Positions 32,554-47,601 are shown, numbered from the stretch's first letter. The stretch is 64,000 nt of DNA from Ancylostoma caninum (GCA_037903475.1 JBAJFG010000029.1:1137501-1201500), one strand, 5' to 3'. Numbers and translations: made by a program. The notes: a model not told the origin generated them from the sequence alone.

Positions 32554-34474
32554 ATGTGACTGAGCCAGAAACGATTGGCTGCAGTACCTGACCCCCGTTA
32601 CTATGACAACGGCCTTTCGACTTACTTACAAATGAAAATAGTAATTGTGGCGACTCGAAGACAATTCGAAATGTCAGCTGCAAAGAGCAATGGAAGTGCA
32701 GATGTGCAGATGGCGGCATGTGGCGGCATTGAACACACAGATGAAGCTTTAAAACTACAAAATTTGGAGCAAAAAACAGTGACCAAAAAGTCAAACACTG
32801 CGGTAAGCCGAGATTTAGGGAAAACAGAAGTTCAATGTAGCTCACCTGTAGACAGTTAACGGGCGTTATATGGAATTGAGCACTGGCAACATTCAAAACA
32901 TGTTTGGATTCGGCTACTAATAACTCTTACAGAACTGCCTACCATATCGAATAACAGAAGTACGACTCCCCCTTATTTCAAAGGAAATGCCAGAAGGATG
33001 GGATGTCAGCTGCACGCAGCTAGCACAAAGGACATTACAACACGCCCTCAGTGTTCTCACGGTTGAATGCTCCCCACAGCGAAGAACTTGAAGGCAGAAA
33101 GAAAAAAATGCATTTTTTTTTGCACAGCTTTCACGAAAACTCGGAGGAATAGCATCCTAAGCCAATTTCCTCACAAGGCAGCCATTTCCGCCCATAATAA
33201 AGTACTAGACGCATAAACTACGGCGAAGAGAAGACAACCTCGGAAAAAGACGTCCACTGCCTCACCCAACTCGAGAAATGACAAAAAAAAAACAAGAGAA
33301 ACGATTAATGAGCAGGTATATACACAATAGTTTAGTGTATAATACCATGCTAGCCTCACTAGCCTCACATAATTAATGAATAGCAAGGCCAACTGACTTT
33401 TACGCGAACAAAAGCAATTTAAATACCCCTTCAATCTTCTTCCCCTAACCACCCACTAAGCCCTCGGTGAAACTTCTTCGAGAAAATCTTCTCCAGCTGT
33501 GAACTTCACCCGAAACCGGATATTAAAACAGGAATCAGTCAGAAGAAAGGAAATCAGACGCAGCCGAAAGCCATCCGACGATGAGCTCGTTAGCTAGCGC
33601 CGACGAAAAAACCATCGAAGGTGAAACGACCTCACAGCGACTGCAGGTGTTCGGAAGGGAAATGATCTATTCGACGTGTTGTCATGGCATGTGGTGCACT
33701 TTCCTGGGCATGAGTCACGAGGAATTGACCAACGAACGTTCAGCACACCTCAGAGGAGAATACTTTGGATTGAAGGCAATCTACGTTATCGGATAAAACA
33801 GGAGAGTCGGCATCGAGGCGAAGTCTAAATTTACATACATTTTATAAGCACTAATTCAAAGAACTTCACCTTAGCCACACAAAACGAAATAAAGAGCGAT
33901 GATTTTAATTTTTTTTCTCGTTTATATTCCATGTCTTTCCTGCGCATTGTCATTCTGGGACATCCAAACGGATATGAGGAAGCGTTCAAGTAAGAACTAG
34001 GCATGAAATGGGAACGGAATGAGCTCAAACGGTAATGAACTACATAGAAGGCAGTAAAACTTTACTCCAGGAGGAAAAGAACTTCTAATTCCCAATAAAT
34101 TCCTTAATTCTTTCGAAATACAGTGATGAAATGTATGGAATAGCCATGAAGTCTATGAGAATAATCCCTTAAGAAATGACTGAGATAGGACGATTAAATT
34201 ATGGATATTAGCCACTCTAGAAAATGAAGGGAGATAACGTAAATGAAACAAAACATGAAATCAATAACGAAAGAAAAAATTCCATAGATGTTGGAAAATT
34301 ACCCAAGGTAAAAGTGTTTGCTATGAAGCACTTCAACAAAATAAATTGAGATCTTATTCTAAGTGACGAGGGGCGAAATAAGCTTGACGGTTTTCCCAAG
34401 AACTAAGTCGTGAGAAATTCCTTTCTCTAACTTTTTCATCCGATTCCGAATAGGCATGGACAATGAGAGAGACG

Positions 34475-34577
34475 AAACGTTTAGGAACGTCAAACATCAT
34501 ACTAGTAACAGTTGTCGAATGCAAGCCAAAACGTTTAGAAACGTCAAACATCATACTAGTAACAGTCATCGAATGCA
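34475..34577. repeat. 53-bp tandem duplication
   Basis: Copies start at 34475 and 34528 with AAACGTTTAG and share CGTCAAACATCATACTAGTA; a few substitutions separate them. Confidence 0.85.
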
Positions 34578-37500
34578 CTATTTGGCTGAGGACAAGCGTC
34601 ATTTCTGCTTCAGCGGTAACAACACGAGTAATAACAAATCCATTTCAGGTAACACTAATCCTTAGTAACGAATGGCATACCATGTATGCATGATGGTGAA
34701 GAAAAAAGATAAAAGTTGACAGCCTAGCTTCACACCACCGTTGAATCTATGTTCGCGCTAAATGTGTTGAGACTTCACAGGTTCGAGTGTGTGCGAGGTC
34801 GAGTTTTTGTTCAAAGTGGAATGTTTCTAGAAAATCAAGAAAAATCATCCACCATGGAGACTGGTTTTCCAACTTGTTGACTTGCAATTTCATTCGAAAA
34901 ACGTTTGCAAAGTTCATATACTGAAAAAAGGCCTATCGAGAAGTAGTTTTAACGCACCAAACATTTGATGGTTAAGGGAATTCCCAAAAGTTACGTTCCA
35001 GTGCCAAACGAAACCACAGTTAGACACGATGTACAACTTAGCAACAGTGATGTGCCGTCCGTCTGCGAGCGCTGTCAACTCCTAACTTGCCAGCAAACCG
35101 CGTCAATAACGAGCGGGCTAATAGTCAGTTGACGCACACATCGCCATAAATAGCGCTAGCCATGCTCTGAAGACGTCAGTGGAGTATATTTAAAACAAGG
35201 TTAAAAGAAAGACACCCCTATTGTCACATCTACACCATCTTGCAAGTTGCAGGCTCTTGCACGAGAACTGATCCTTTATTTATGTATGGCAGTGGGTCAG
35301 CAATGTTCCACTAGGTCCCTGGAACATAAGATCAATTTTCTCGAAACTACGTTCGCTAATGGATGTTCTTCTCCAGATAGTAATTCCACAAAAACTTCAT
35401 TTGTGGAGGAAGGTTGACTGGAAGCAGTTCTTACGTTTCAATCCTTTTTAATCTCGGAAACTAGCATGCCCAACGAGATGAATACAGATTCTTCTGATGA
35501 ATGCTAGCTCCATATCATCATAGATAAAGTCCTTCAAAAATGAACATGTACATAAGTATTCTGTAGGAATTCTTTCAAAAACCTCTTGCAAGGATCAAGC
35601 CTCATCCAACGAAATCCCTAAAAATCTCTGGTCCACTCCTGTCCCAAAAAAGCATCTAAATCCGCCGCTCCCCGGACTACTCCAAATCTCCAATCCAGCT
35701 CCCATTCATGGAAATATCCGCCTAAAAGCGCCTCCAGCTTAAGCCCAACACGAGGCTTTGAACGCCGTCCTCATCGCTTAAGACCCTCGAGGATGAGGAG
35801 CGGAATCGAAAACGATTAGCCTCACAAGGCGGATGTCACACTCGTCTTTAGACGAGACATCGCTCGACAGATGGACGGCTGGCTTAGTAGTAATCGCAAA
35901 GTGACCGCATGAATATGATTAGGCTTGTACAGCTCACTACTGCCGCTTCCCAACGCCCTTCCGCACAATCAACTTTACAACCTTTCAAAACATAACATCT
36001 GCGAGTACCAGTTGATGAGATCTTGCACGTACACATCAGCAATCTCATGACCAACTGCCAATGTTATGGACCCGTTCATCGCTTTCCAGACATTTCAATT
36101 CAAAGAGCGGACATGTGATGGAATGCATTCTAAATTGGAACGGACGCATGACTCCTCTCTCATTACCGATGCCGGACAGGCCCGGCAATGGGAATCCACA
36201 AGCCACTTTCGTATACAGCAAGGTTCTCATTTAGCACAGCCGGTCGCATGACTGCTATGCAACTGGAGGAAATGAATGCTGGTCGGAACAATAGTCAGAA
36301 TCTGAGCCGAGCAGCAAGACCAAAGTCAGGAGAATCAAGAAAAGGCTCATGTTTGCATTCTCCATCACGGATAAAAGTTCCTCGCTTCTAAAATACTAAT
36401 TCCTATGACCATGGGACATCAGTTAGGGCTAAAACTGAACTTTTTCAAACCTATTTTAGATTTATATAGGAGGAATTGAATCCTACAAGCTTCCTTTTTC
36501 AATCAATCGAGGTCGAGAGTTATTCATTCGAAACAAGCACAAGTCCTAAGATGACCTCATTTAACACAATGTCATGCAATAACGATCCTGCCTGGCATCT
36601 GTGCAATAATCCGGGATATTCTAGGGCCACCATTCGTTTTCAAACAAGATGAAGCTGAAGAGATATTGCTGATCTGCAAGCTTTCAAGCTGCACATTATG
36701 CATGTCTAGACTGAGGAGCTTGCTCATTCTACAAATTTGAGACAAACGGTTCTTAGACCAAGCTGCTCATCTGCAGGAAAATTAAATCCTTTAGAAGTAA
36801 ATATCTGAGGCTTCCCCTCATTCATCAATGATGCCCAGAATGTCTCCACGTCCTAGAAAGATATCTAACTTGCCAACTTTGAAGTTTGCTCAGGAAGATA
36901 CTATTTAAGGCGTTCTCTTAATGTATATCTGTCCTAGAGAGTGCATCAAGGCCCAAGGGCGAATGTTTCCTCTTACATCGCCCGTTGCTAACTCAGGATG
37001 CACTTTGCTACATGAAATGAAGACGGCAATTAATTTTTAAAAAAATACTAGAAAGGAAGTCGAAAGTTGGTGGTAAACAACATGAACACTTTCGTGGTTC
37101 TTTCCAGACGAAGCCTCCATTGCAAAAGAAAAGTCAACCATCAAAAATAATGCGAGCTGATTACTGGTTAGAAACCACTCATCAACCGTACAGTTTACAC
37201 TTCAATTTGCGTTATCGAGTCAACCTAGCTATTATTGTTTGGTCGGCTAGACTACAAGGCGTCAAATGAGAACTAGGAAAGTTGAGAATACTGCAAGACT
37301 GATTACCCAGTAAATGTATGCTTCAGGATGGAAATCAGGGATAATGAGACTGCTCCATGCAATTTGTCTGGCATCCGCTCACTAACACAAATGAAAAGAA
37401 AGCCGAGCAGTTTTTGTTATCTTTCATTATATAGCTATTACAGCTGCTGTAAATGCCTGGAGCTGGCATGAACGTTCTTAGTTAACAAAAGAAAAGCAAG

Positions 37501-37968
37501 AACGCCAATCGGCACAGATAAGAGCGACAGAGTCGCCTTACACAAAGTACATAGGGAAAAGAACGAGTCACCACCCCTCACTAAGAACTCTATGCCTGGA
37601 GGAAGTCTTGGGCTTGGAAGCAAACATCTATTTGAAACTTACACAAAGAAGAGGAAATCCGCAGTTCCTGCGCTGCACAGCGGCGGGCGCCAAATGAGCC
37701 TCAGAGCTGCATGGCTTCGATGCCACGCCCACTGAACACACGAAAAAAGTAATAGGTGTGAAATTAAAGCCCTAGAAGCAATTTCAGAAGCGGAAAGCAG
37801 CATATGAGATGCATGCAGGGCGAGCATGGCGGCCTGAACACTTCATCAACAGAAGTGAAGCCGGCTCAATGATGCATATTTCATTGGATGGCTTTGAACT
37901 TCATTCCCCATGGACTAGTATTATCAGAAAAAGAACTTGTATTCTACTTCCGCGTTAAGGGCTCTATT

Positions 37969-38144
37969 ATATCACTAACGCACTGATCACCTCAGCACTG
38001 GTATAGAAACATTTGTACTGGAAACTACGCTTACATCAGTGAACCCCAGCACCATTAGGGCTCATGACTCACTGTTGAGCGTAGATTTTCAAACAAAAAT
38101 GTTTCTACATATACCAGTACAGAGGTGTAGTGCGTGAATGATAT
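37969..38144. mobile_element. Inverted-repeat MITE
   Basis: The left arm starts ATATCACTAACGCACTGATC, and the reverse-complemented right arm ATATCATTCACGCACTACAC. Pairing continues for about 45 bp to AGAAACATTT. No coding capacity. Confidence 0.75.
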
Positions 38145-41100
38145 GATATTAAGCCTTCAGCGCAGAAGTACAAATAGTTCCTTCGATAATACTAGCCCAT
38201 GGGGGATGAAGTGCACTACTCTTCACCAAAGGACGCATCGGTGAGCCTGTTTCACTATTCTGATGAAATGTTAACCAGTAACGAATTCTAACCAGTATAA
38301 CCACCCAATCTGGCAAGGGCACGATAGGAAAGTAGATACTTCTGGCAAACAACTGTACCAGACGTCAGCACTGATAACACAAAACACTTCGCTGAAAGTG
38401 AAAAGCGCTATCGGTCACGTGTAGATAACATTCCACGGACCCTGCTCAAACAAAGCGACACTTTACACAAAGCGACATTTTACTCTCTCTTGAATGGAGC
38501 ACAGTGAGATACCTCGAGTACTGCACTAAAAATACCGGTACAAAAGCCACAGTAACAGCTGCAACAGCAGTATCCAGCAAAATCAATAGCAATAAGCAGG
38601 TGAACTCAACTGAGCACAACCCAGTCATTCTCCTGCCCATCAATTATAAGTCTAGACGTGGAAGACTAAGTAAGACCCCATTCTACGTAGACTAATCCCG
38701 AGCGGATTCGCTGAACTAAGCAGAAATGAGCTTAGACAGGCTCAGAGCAATCAGGAAGATGAATCGGTATGAGGCACGAACCTAGAGTGCGCACAGAGGC
38801 TGTTCACCTGGCACCAATGCCATCGCATGAACCTGAGCTGAACTGATCGCGAGAGAACCTGTCGACGAGTTCATACACAGCGTTATACACAACATCTCGA
38901 TAGGTTGCCGCAGAACAGACGCAAAAAAGACGGGTTTACAGTGGATTTGTGTGCCATGGCATGGCATGTCTCAGTGGCTTCGCTCAAAACTTCACTCGCG
39001 AAACGAGATCGCAATCTCGCCCGGCCTGAAGCGAGCGCGCGCGCGGCTAGGCTAAGTGAGAGCGCAAATGTCACCGATCAAGGTCAGCCGTCGCCGCGCG
39101 ACTCGCTCGACTCGCGCCGTCGCATTATTCATTTCGCTTTTTTCTCTCTCGATGACAAGATCAGACCATTTTTTCGCTTGCGACGAAAAACCAATTGTGG
39201 CTCGTTTGTTACAAAACTACCGCGTCTAGCCCCAGACCTTGCCTTTATCAAAGGAGATGGGGGAAGCCAACGTATAGCTGTTTCGAATTTCATTTTCCGG
39301 TTTCCTACACAAGAAGAATAATTCAATATCGCAAAATGGTTTTTGGTTGGTATAGACTCTGAGCTTCTTTGGATAATTCCTTGAACAGAACAGAACACCG
39401 AAATTCAAGAGGTCTTAGAGAAGAACGGCCGGCTTAGACAGTGGACAAATCGCCTAAGATTCCAAGGGAATTACTGCGACTTTCTTGTTAGTGCACATGG
39501 ACCCTCCAAAATGAGTGGCAAAAGAATTCTTAGTAATCATTAAAAAGTAATTTTCAAAAAAGAAAATTAAGGAATGTTCTGAGGCGTCGTAAACAAAGCC
39601 TTAGAAGAATACGCACACTAATCCACTCAAACCCTGAAGAATACTCTACGTCATGGTGACGTAAATCCACGCACTCAAGACTCAGGCTTAATCCATGCCA
39701 AACCCAACTTTTGAGCAAAACCCCGACACTCTGGAGTTATCCACCAGCCTCGATGACTCATTTGAATAAAAAGAAGCGCTCTAAGCCGCTTAAGCCGCAG
39801 CACATGAGAAAAATGCATTCGCATGCAGGACAACGTCGCATGCTCAGCGTCATCATTCTGCACAGCTATAGTCAACAAAAGCGCACTCTCATAAACAGAG
39901 CCCGAAATACCCCAGGGATAAATGAGTCCTGACTGAATCTCATTAGGAGGAATTGGTTTAGTACAGCTTTGTTGCATTGAATATATGAGTTACTTTATGC
40001 ATTGATTGTATGGGAATCAAGTCCGTGGCTTCAAATAGGAGCGTTTACACAGCAAGTGTACAGCTGGAGGCGTACAATTAAATAAAATTCGATTTCATGA
40101 TCCCGGTTGCAATATCAATTCCACAAATGTGAAAATAAATACTAGAAATTCATTAACACATTTGGAATAGTTTCGTTCAGCATTTAAAAGGATTAAGAAG
40201 CAGTTTGTCTAGATAATTTCGAAATCTGGACATGGCTTTTTGCGAAATTTCGATCAAACTGGCAAATATCATAGGGACAGTGCAGGAAATCCTGTTCCAT
40301 CGAATAGAAGAAAAATACTGATGTTATTGCAACAAATAATGGAGTGTGGGTACTTCTATATTATGCATGCCCGTTTTTCAGTTTTTCATTATTTCGCCTT
40401 GTGCAACCTTTTTTCCACTGATTTAAGGAAAAATAATATAGGAATGTTCGAGAGAGGAGGGGGAGAGTGAAAAAGAGGCTCTTCTTTTAAAGAGCACAGC
40501 AGCATTTCTGCGTTATTCCAAAAATAAGCAGAAAGCAATTACTTTATTTAAAAGATCTGAAATATATTTTGGTATGACAAGAGGACGACGGAAAACCGCA
40601 AAGATTCCAGAATGTGAAATCCATCTATAAACAAGATCAGGTGACTAATCGTTTCAAGGCTATCTAGCGATGATGACATTTATTTTGCCCGGCAGAAAGC
40701 ATAACATAGCCGATCTCTTATCGGTGGAGGAATTCAATGTCGTTCGTTTATCAGTTTTCTTGAACACAGTTCAGATAAAATCTGAAAAATAGTGAAACTG
40801 CCATCGCTTCAGCAACTATACGATGAGTTAAAGAGTTTTCCCATCTCCTAAGCAATGAACCCTCTATGAAAAACATAAGCACTGAGGGTCTAAATTTTAC
40901 TGGAGCTAGGGCATCACGCATAAAGTCGCTGTGGTACATGCTCACTTACGACGGCGAGCAATTACGTACGAAAAGCCCTATAATTACCAGTGGCAGCTAT
41001 GAGATGCAGACGTTTATTTGGGAACGGAATAAAACAAAAGAGACTATGGAGCCTCACGCTTTTTTGGAGCAGGGGAGGGGCGAGGAGGGGGGGGTCTGTA

Positions 41101-42616
41101 AGGGACCACCCTTACAGAAAACGCCCTCTGAACAAAAAAAAACATCTTGACCATACTATTACCATATACCATATTACATATACTATCCAACTGACGCTGA
41201 CGACTTCGTTCTCTTTAATTTAAATAACGCTAACTCAACTAGTCAGTCGAAAGTATCTTTTTCGCTATTGATCGACACTGTTCAAGTGTTCACATTGCAA
41301 ATCCTCTTCATCCTTCCGCTATGAGAGCGACACGCAGCACTGTTTGCCTGCCCTTTCCCTCTTTTTCACAATTCCTCTGAGCCAGTCGAACCATCACACA
41401 GAGACAGGAGACGATTTTCAAAACTGTGTCGCGTTAACCTCTACTTAATTATCAATCACCCAGCGATAAAACAAAAAGAAATTCACCTAGATCTGTCACC
41501 TTTCAGGTCACAGAAGCAAATTTATCATTTCCGCGTTTCTTTCACAAAAATGGGCGTCACGAGCAGGTTTGACTTCAGGATTAAAGGCATCACGGGCAGG
41601 GTACTTCAGTGACTATGTAGCCATGTATGCGGAAGGGTTAATATACCGAGAAACGTATATTTAGTATTCAACAAATTCATTTAAAAGAAGAGAAAAGTAA
41701 ATGTGGGCGAATGTGACTCCAAAAAGTCGTACATATGACAAAATGCAAAGTTCAGTGCGGTTGGCAGATGAACTTACCGTGATTTTGACGTCAGGTGAAA
41801 TTTGGTTTGCGTATGACTATATTAGACAACTAGTTGAGCGACCAAGTTCCATCAAACATTTAAAGAGCTATCAATACCAATGCTGAGTTCGGGTTTGCAC
41901 CTATTGTGCTCAGAAATTACGGTAATACATATTACATGCTGAATTTTTCATCTTGTGTTTACATGTAGCACTCATGAGACAAATCTGAAGGCACTATTAG
42001 GGTCAACAAAAATTAGGGCGCTAAAGAACGTGGGAATAAACGTGAAAATCTCACGCTGGGTTAGCAGTAGTGCGGATCTCTAAGAATGATCGCTATTCAA
42101 CAAGAAAAGATTAGAATCTTGCGGCTAGACCACGACCCCACCTATTCTGCTTCCCTATTGTTGACGCATCAAATCCTTTAATGAGTGAATATCATGTTGG
42201 AACTGTCCTTAGCACTTTCACGAACTTTTGATGGGTATTTCAAAGACTGAAGCCATCTTCGCTTCCTGCACAGCATTAAGTGCAGAAAGCGAAGACCGAC
42301 ATTCAGCATAGGATTTCCAATAGATGAAGAATAGAGCTTTCGTAAAAATAGCTATACTGGATGTTGTTTTGGAGGATCTCTCAGCGCATGAATGAGAAGG
42401 GAAACAAACAAAAACAATGATGGCTTACGTCATTGGACGCAAAATCCCCGAGCTTTATAAGCGAAGAATGACGTGGGTGTTGTCTGCCGCACGGGTCATC
42501 TGGCAAATTTGCCTTTCTGGCACTTCACTCAAATAAGTTCACCAATCAGGCTCATTCTATGGGTTTTTCAAGAGAATTATGTCCCCATTCACCATCAATC
42601 TATATAATAGCAATCC

Positions 42617-42670
42617 GAGTGGTACAGCAAGTAGTACGTAGTAGTACAGTAGTACAAGTAGTACAAGCAA
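42617..42670. repeat. Imperfect AGTAGTAC microsatellite
   Basis: A run of GTAGTAC/AGTAC units (GTAGTACGTAGTAGTACAGT and onward). Confidence 0.75.
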
Positions 42671-43973
42671 ATGATTTCATCACATGAACTGAAATCACAA
42701 CCACCACGCAAACATCAGCTGGAAGCGTAGGCAGACGAAAAGTGATAATACGGAACACTGAAGTGCAAGCAAATAGGTCAGACAGGACTGAAAGTTCTTG
42801 TAGGAAATAATTCAAGTTCGCGACCCGAAGAATTGCCTTCTTTTTCTTCAAATACGTCAAAAATGATGAAAAGACGACCTAATTGGATGGTGTCGATGGG
42901 ATAATCAAAAAGACGGTAGCAAAATGTGCAGTCTGACTCCTCTCTTGCAGAGCGCCTGCAAAGACGCAAACTCGAGAAACTTTCCTCTATGCGGACCTAT
43001 TTTGGAGTATAACGAAAAATGTGAGAGAAAAGAATCTTCTTACAAAAACAGTAAAGGTGTTATACAGAATATAAACACTACCAAATAAGGTTCACAATTC
43101 CGTTTGAGAACTGAAAAACCTCGTAAGTCGTAAAGCTTCCAAGCACAAAAATATTCAAGAATGCTCTTTATAATAAAACACCCAGGAAAGAGTTGATAGA
43201 GTGGACAAGCGGGAATCTTGAAGAGCGAGAGCAGGGAACCTAGGAATAAAGCGCCCAAAGAACTCTTTAATTCCACAGAAAGATGACCATTCAGCGCAAA
43301 TGCAACCACGTAAATCATCTTAGAATAGCTCTGCATGCGTTAAGCAATAGAGACGCGCTCCGGTGAAGCGATTCGATGGCCACTAATAAAACCAGACGGC
43401 TCGCGGTCGCAAGCGTCGTTGTAATTCTAGTCGGCTAGTCAGACGATGTGACTCTTGCGTACTGGAACTAGTTCAGCCGTGTTTCTTCAGCCTTCTTGTG
43501 TGACTTCAAAACGAGAAAACATTGAGGAGCAAAAACTATTCAAAAGATTCACTTTCACGGCTGATCTATCAATCTTCTAAATAAGTCAAGCGGTGTGAAC
43601 GGAAAGATTGATAAACAAATTAAAGATTAAATTATATGAGAAAGTCGGAGCTGAGGCATTCCCTGTATTTGGAAGAAACAAAATTCAGGCTAAGCAAAAA
43701 AAGTAAAAACAGTTATTTGGAGGATGATAATCGATAGAATGGCAATCGCTTTCCTCGATTCGATCCAATCTCTGATTAATACAACATGCAACTTATTTTT
43801 ACCATATTTTTACATGAAGTTGAAAGATAGCAGCGATCAAAGCTTCGAACAAGGAGATCACAACAAGTGGATAAAGTAGATAAGAATATCGATTTACGGA
43901 TTCCTTATAATGGAGTTCTGAGTCCAGTTTCTTCCGTGAGAAAATGAAGGAAGAAACATAAGATAGGGAAGAA

Positions 43974-44050
43974 CCTCGCACATGGCACCAAAAAAAAACC
44001 CAGCTCGAACATGGCCCCAATGAACCCACCTCGAACATGGCACCAAAAAC
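43974..44050. repeat. Three degenerate tandem copies of a CATGGCACCAAAA motif
   Basis: CTCGNACATGGCNCCAA recurs three times at spacings of about 27-33 bp. Confidence 0.7.
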
Positions 44051-45708
44051 ACAATAGATGAAAGGTCTATCATACTGAATAACCTATAGGGAATCATAGG
44101 TCTGAATCCACCATGTGACATTATGATATCAATATCAACATGATGTAGCATCAGCAGACATCAGAGCGTCAAGTCATACATAGTGCTGAACGTGAGAGCG
44201 GGCCCGGATCACTGGAGTATTCCATCACATGGCAACCAGCAACGGAGGAAAATTGAGGTATCCTGGTGGTAAATATGTTCCCCCACTGCCCTCACCGCGG
44301 GAGAACGACAAGTTACGAGCAAAAATCCTTAACGCAGCGGAAGGTAGTAATGCCAAGCAAAGAAAGGAGAAAGTTCGAGTCGCAGCTGCTCACTAATGAA
44401 GAGCCTTTGCTGTCGCAACATACTGACTTATTCATCAAATGAGCTAAACGATGTGCCATCGCTTTGCTTCATTTGCCCTTTTGCAGTGACGCAGAAGTAT
44501 GTAAACTTTAGCATTTCATTTCCAAATGTGAATTCCACGTGAACAAATACCGATAAAATGCGAATTACTACTCATTGCAAAGCCAAAGCCACGGCTTGTT
44601 TTCAGCTAATCTGCAAAATTAGTTGAAAGAACAGCTTCTCAGATTGAAACCCACATCAGTAGCTAAACTAATTATGAAAAGCCATCTAGTTGAAAATATT
44701 CAAAGGGGTAAAAAAATACTACTGATTTACAGCCAAAGCCTGGCTGTATTACTCTAACAATCAAAGTCAGGAATTGAGTAATAACAGTGAAGTCGCTGAG
44801 TCCACGAAACATAGGAGCAGCCATGGCTAACAGACTGCCACAGACGAGGCAGCTCAAGCTTTCATCCCTAGTAACATGAGGATATGTTTCCTTTCGCAAA
44901 AAAAAATTGCTTCAGAAATCGTCCATCAAACTAATTAATGTTGTCATGATGTTGAATCTCAAGAGAAAAGAACTTTTGTATGTGTAAGAGTTTTAATAGC
45001 CGCGTTTTCAACCAAATGTAAGGATACGAAACTATAAATAGCATGGCAACTGATGTCACTGTATCATGAAATGAGCTTTCAAAATGAGCGGTTTTAATGA
45101 AACAATGAAAAACAAACAAGCAAAAAATTACACAAAGTTCTGAATGTAGACTACCCATGTAAGAAACATCCAACCAGATGTGAAAATTCTCCAATGAACC
45201 ATCAGAAGATTGGACCATCAGAAGCTGCTACATTATTCTGGAATAGAAAATAAAATTATTCATGCTAAGGCCTTTTTTTTTCGAAAAATGAGAATAGTAA
45301 CGAAGGTAAGCACGATCGACAACGTCAATGTAGAGAATGACGAAGTGCTCGTGATAAGTAATGACTAACGGCACATGGAGGCGTATAAACAACTTCACAA
45401 ACTCTTTGAATAGAACGCGGTAATATCGCTCCAAACATAACTGCGATAGGAAGACACTGATATATGAAGCATATTAACTATAAAACATTACCATATAATC
45501 CTGTACCTAACATCGTGACCGTGGGAAAAGTGAGCAAATAGCTAGGAATTATCGAGAGAAAGTTATCAACCACATACATATATAAACAGGTAATTATACC
45601 GTTTAAAAAATTGTGGTTCGAATATTTTTCCTATGTGAATCATCATGACAGAATCTATTAAAGAGTTTCTGCTAAAAACTTTTTGATGCATTTGGGTGAA
45701 AACAAATA

Positions 45709-45980
45709 GATTGAGCGTCGATGGAGCTGTCGAATTTGCGGACTTGACGCCGGCAGCAGCGCGACCGCGCGGCGTGTTGAAGTCGTTGTCGTGGACTGCT
45801 CTAATAGTTAATCACAGCAATATTTCGCTTTATTTTTCGTTGTCAAACTACCAAATATAATGGAAAATACTGCACATCCGTATGACTAGTCACTAACGTA
45901 AGGCACGGTAGTGAAAGACGTCTTCGCACAGTTGTACGCATTAAAGTCCGCAAATTCGTCAGCTACACCGACGCTCACTG
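45709..45980. mobile_element. TA-flanked inverted-repeat MITE
   Basis: The right end, reverse-complemented, reads CAGTGAGCGTCGGTGTAGCT; the left end reads GATTGAGCGTCGATGGAGCT. Both continue into GAATTTGCGGACTT. TA flanks at 45707-45708 and 45981-45982. 272 bp, non-coding. Confidence 0.8.
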
Positions 45981-47280
45981 TAGTTCATCGAGAAGGCGCT
46001 CTAAAAGACGATGAATCGCTTCAGGGACGGAAGCATTCAAAAAGAAAAGATTCGGGCCAAAATAATTTCTATCAAATCTAAACTTTGAACGACCCCAGCT
46101 CGCGTCGTAAAACACTGCGCGGGATTGTTATCATGCATAACGGAAAACTCGTACCCAAACACACACAAAGAAGAAAAAATCCGATGAAATACAAGGTGAC
46201 AGCTAGAGCAGTAGTCGCTTCGGGGGAAACAAAGAGAATCAAACTTCTTCTATTCGTTTGTAGTCGCTTGCTGGCGATTTCACTTTCACAAAGGCATTGT
46301 TGCGAGGCTTGTGCGTCATTCACAGCAAGTGCATGCGAACGTAGTCGGAGTAAAAGTACGAAAAGAAGAAATAAGAATGAGTGATTATATTTGGAAAAAC
46401 ATATGCCATAAAATTTAATAAGGCCGCAAGTCAAAGAAATTGAGCCAAAGTTTCGCAAGACAAGGAGACTACCAGATAATAAAGGTACTTATAAGGAGCG
46501 GAAACAGTAGTAAAAAGAAAAGAAGACATTAAGGTGCTTTTCCACTCAGCCCATCGTTGCAGAAGAAAGAGGCGGTATCGATCGACTACGGCACGAAAAA
46601 CGAGCGCCGTTAATTATGCATGGCAGCCATGCGAAAATTAGCACCATTGGCCGTGGTTCACCTTTTTGTGTTTAGACCACCTTGTAAACTTTGCACCGGG
46701 GACGAAATTACGGGGAAATTACAATTAATCTCTTTTAATCTCTTCCTATTCTTACGTTGGACAGAAAACAAGTAATCTGCTGTACAATTTGATTACCCTA
46801 CTCGAAAAACTAAATTTTACATCTATTGAAGACTGGACACAAGGACAGTGGCTCTATTCATACATATATAACATATACATTCATTAATGTAATTATACTT
46901 CTCCTCAAAAGGATACACGGATTCTGTGGCAACAGAACATGATGGGGAGATATGAGGGCCCAGCAGGTCCTGCTGCGACTCTGCTGCCGCGACGCTGTGA
47001 AACCGCGCACGGAATCCATTTGCCTTTTCGAGAACGACTAAACCAGGGCTAGAAATCATGGAACGCAAAACAAGCAGGCCAAATATGGCCAGCATGAATG
47101 GATGTGGTAGGGAGTAGCTGGGGTAACCATAGGCAGGGCGTCAAAGTTGGTTTGGTAACCCGGTTTCACCTGATCATACTTTCACGGCTCGAATGCACCA
47201 TTAGAAGGTTGGGTAATCTAATAGCCATAGGTTTGATTACCCACGGGTAGCTGTTGGGTATGGACAATGTCACGTATGGG

Positions 47281-47454
47281 TATAGTCTGTTCCACTGGGT
47301 GAGATAATTGGGGAAACGCCGCAGAGAAGAAGAGGGCGGGAAAGGGCGCAGAGATTGGGGAGGGTGCAGAGAAAAACAGACGCTGTGCACGAATACTCAA
47401 AAACAGACACTGTGCACAAATACTCAACTATCATCGCTGGCGAAACAGACTATA
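47281..47454. mobile_element. Short inverted-repeat element with internal 27-bp duplication
   Basis: Ends TATAGTCTGTTCCAC and, reverse-complemented, TATAGTCTGTTTCG. Inside, 47372-47398 and 47399-47425 are tandem copies containing CAGACGCTGTGCAC / CAGACACTGTGCAC. Related to the fragment at 18854. Confidence 0.75.
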
Positions 47455-47601
47455 GAATGTATATTTCTGATAGGTAAAAGGTAAATTTAGCAAGTCTACC
47501 GTGGGTAACTCCGATTTTTTGCTCGCAAGCTTACCATGGGTAACCTCAATTGTCCATCCGTGGCCATGAATTCCAGCCCAGATGTTTTTTTTTTTTGCTT
47601 A

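Larger units (their letters stand above)
32554..42990. other. Long stretch without a recognised gene
   Basis: I found no conserved protein here. Noted: a 71-codon ATG frame at 33581-33796 (plus, CAG/GTG possible donor after codon 22) with no known relative; a 53-bp duplication at 34475; an inverted-repeat element at 37969; and a CpG-rich stretch at about 38980-39130 inside a 138-codon plus frame (38905-39321), which could be a promoter or first exon. Everything else appears to be AT-rich spacer or intron. Confidence 0.35.

Noticed and set aside
38905..39321. 138-codon plus-strand ORF
   Set aside because: Its length follows from a CpG-rich patch lacking stops; no domain and no splice partner could be shown.
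46078..46458. 126-codon minus-strand ORF taken as one protein
   Set aside because: Only its middle looks coding-like; as a whole it is better treated as a possible exon in the candidate region at 43799-47906.
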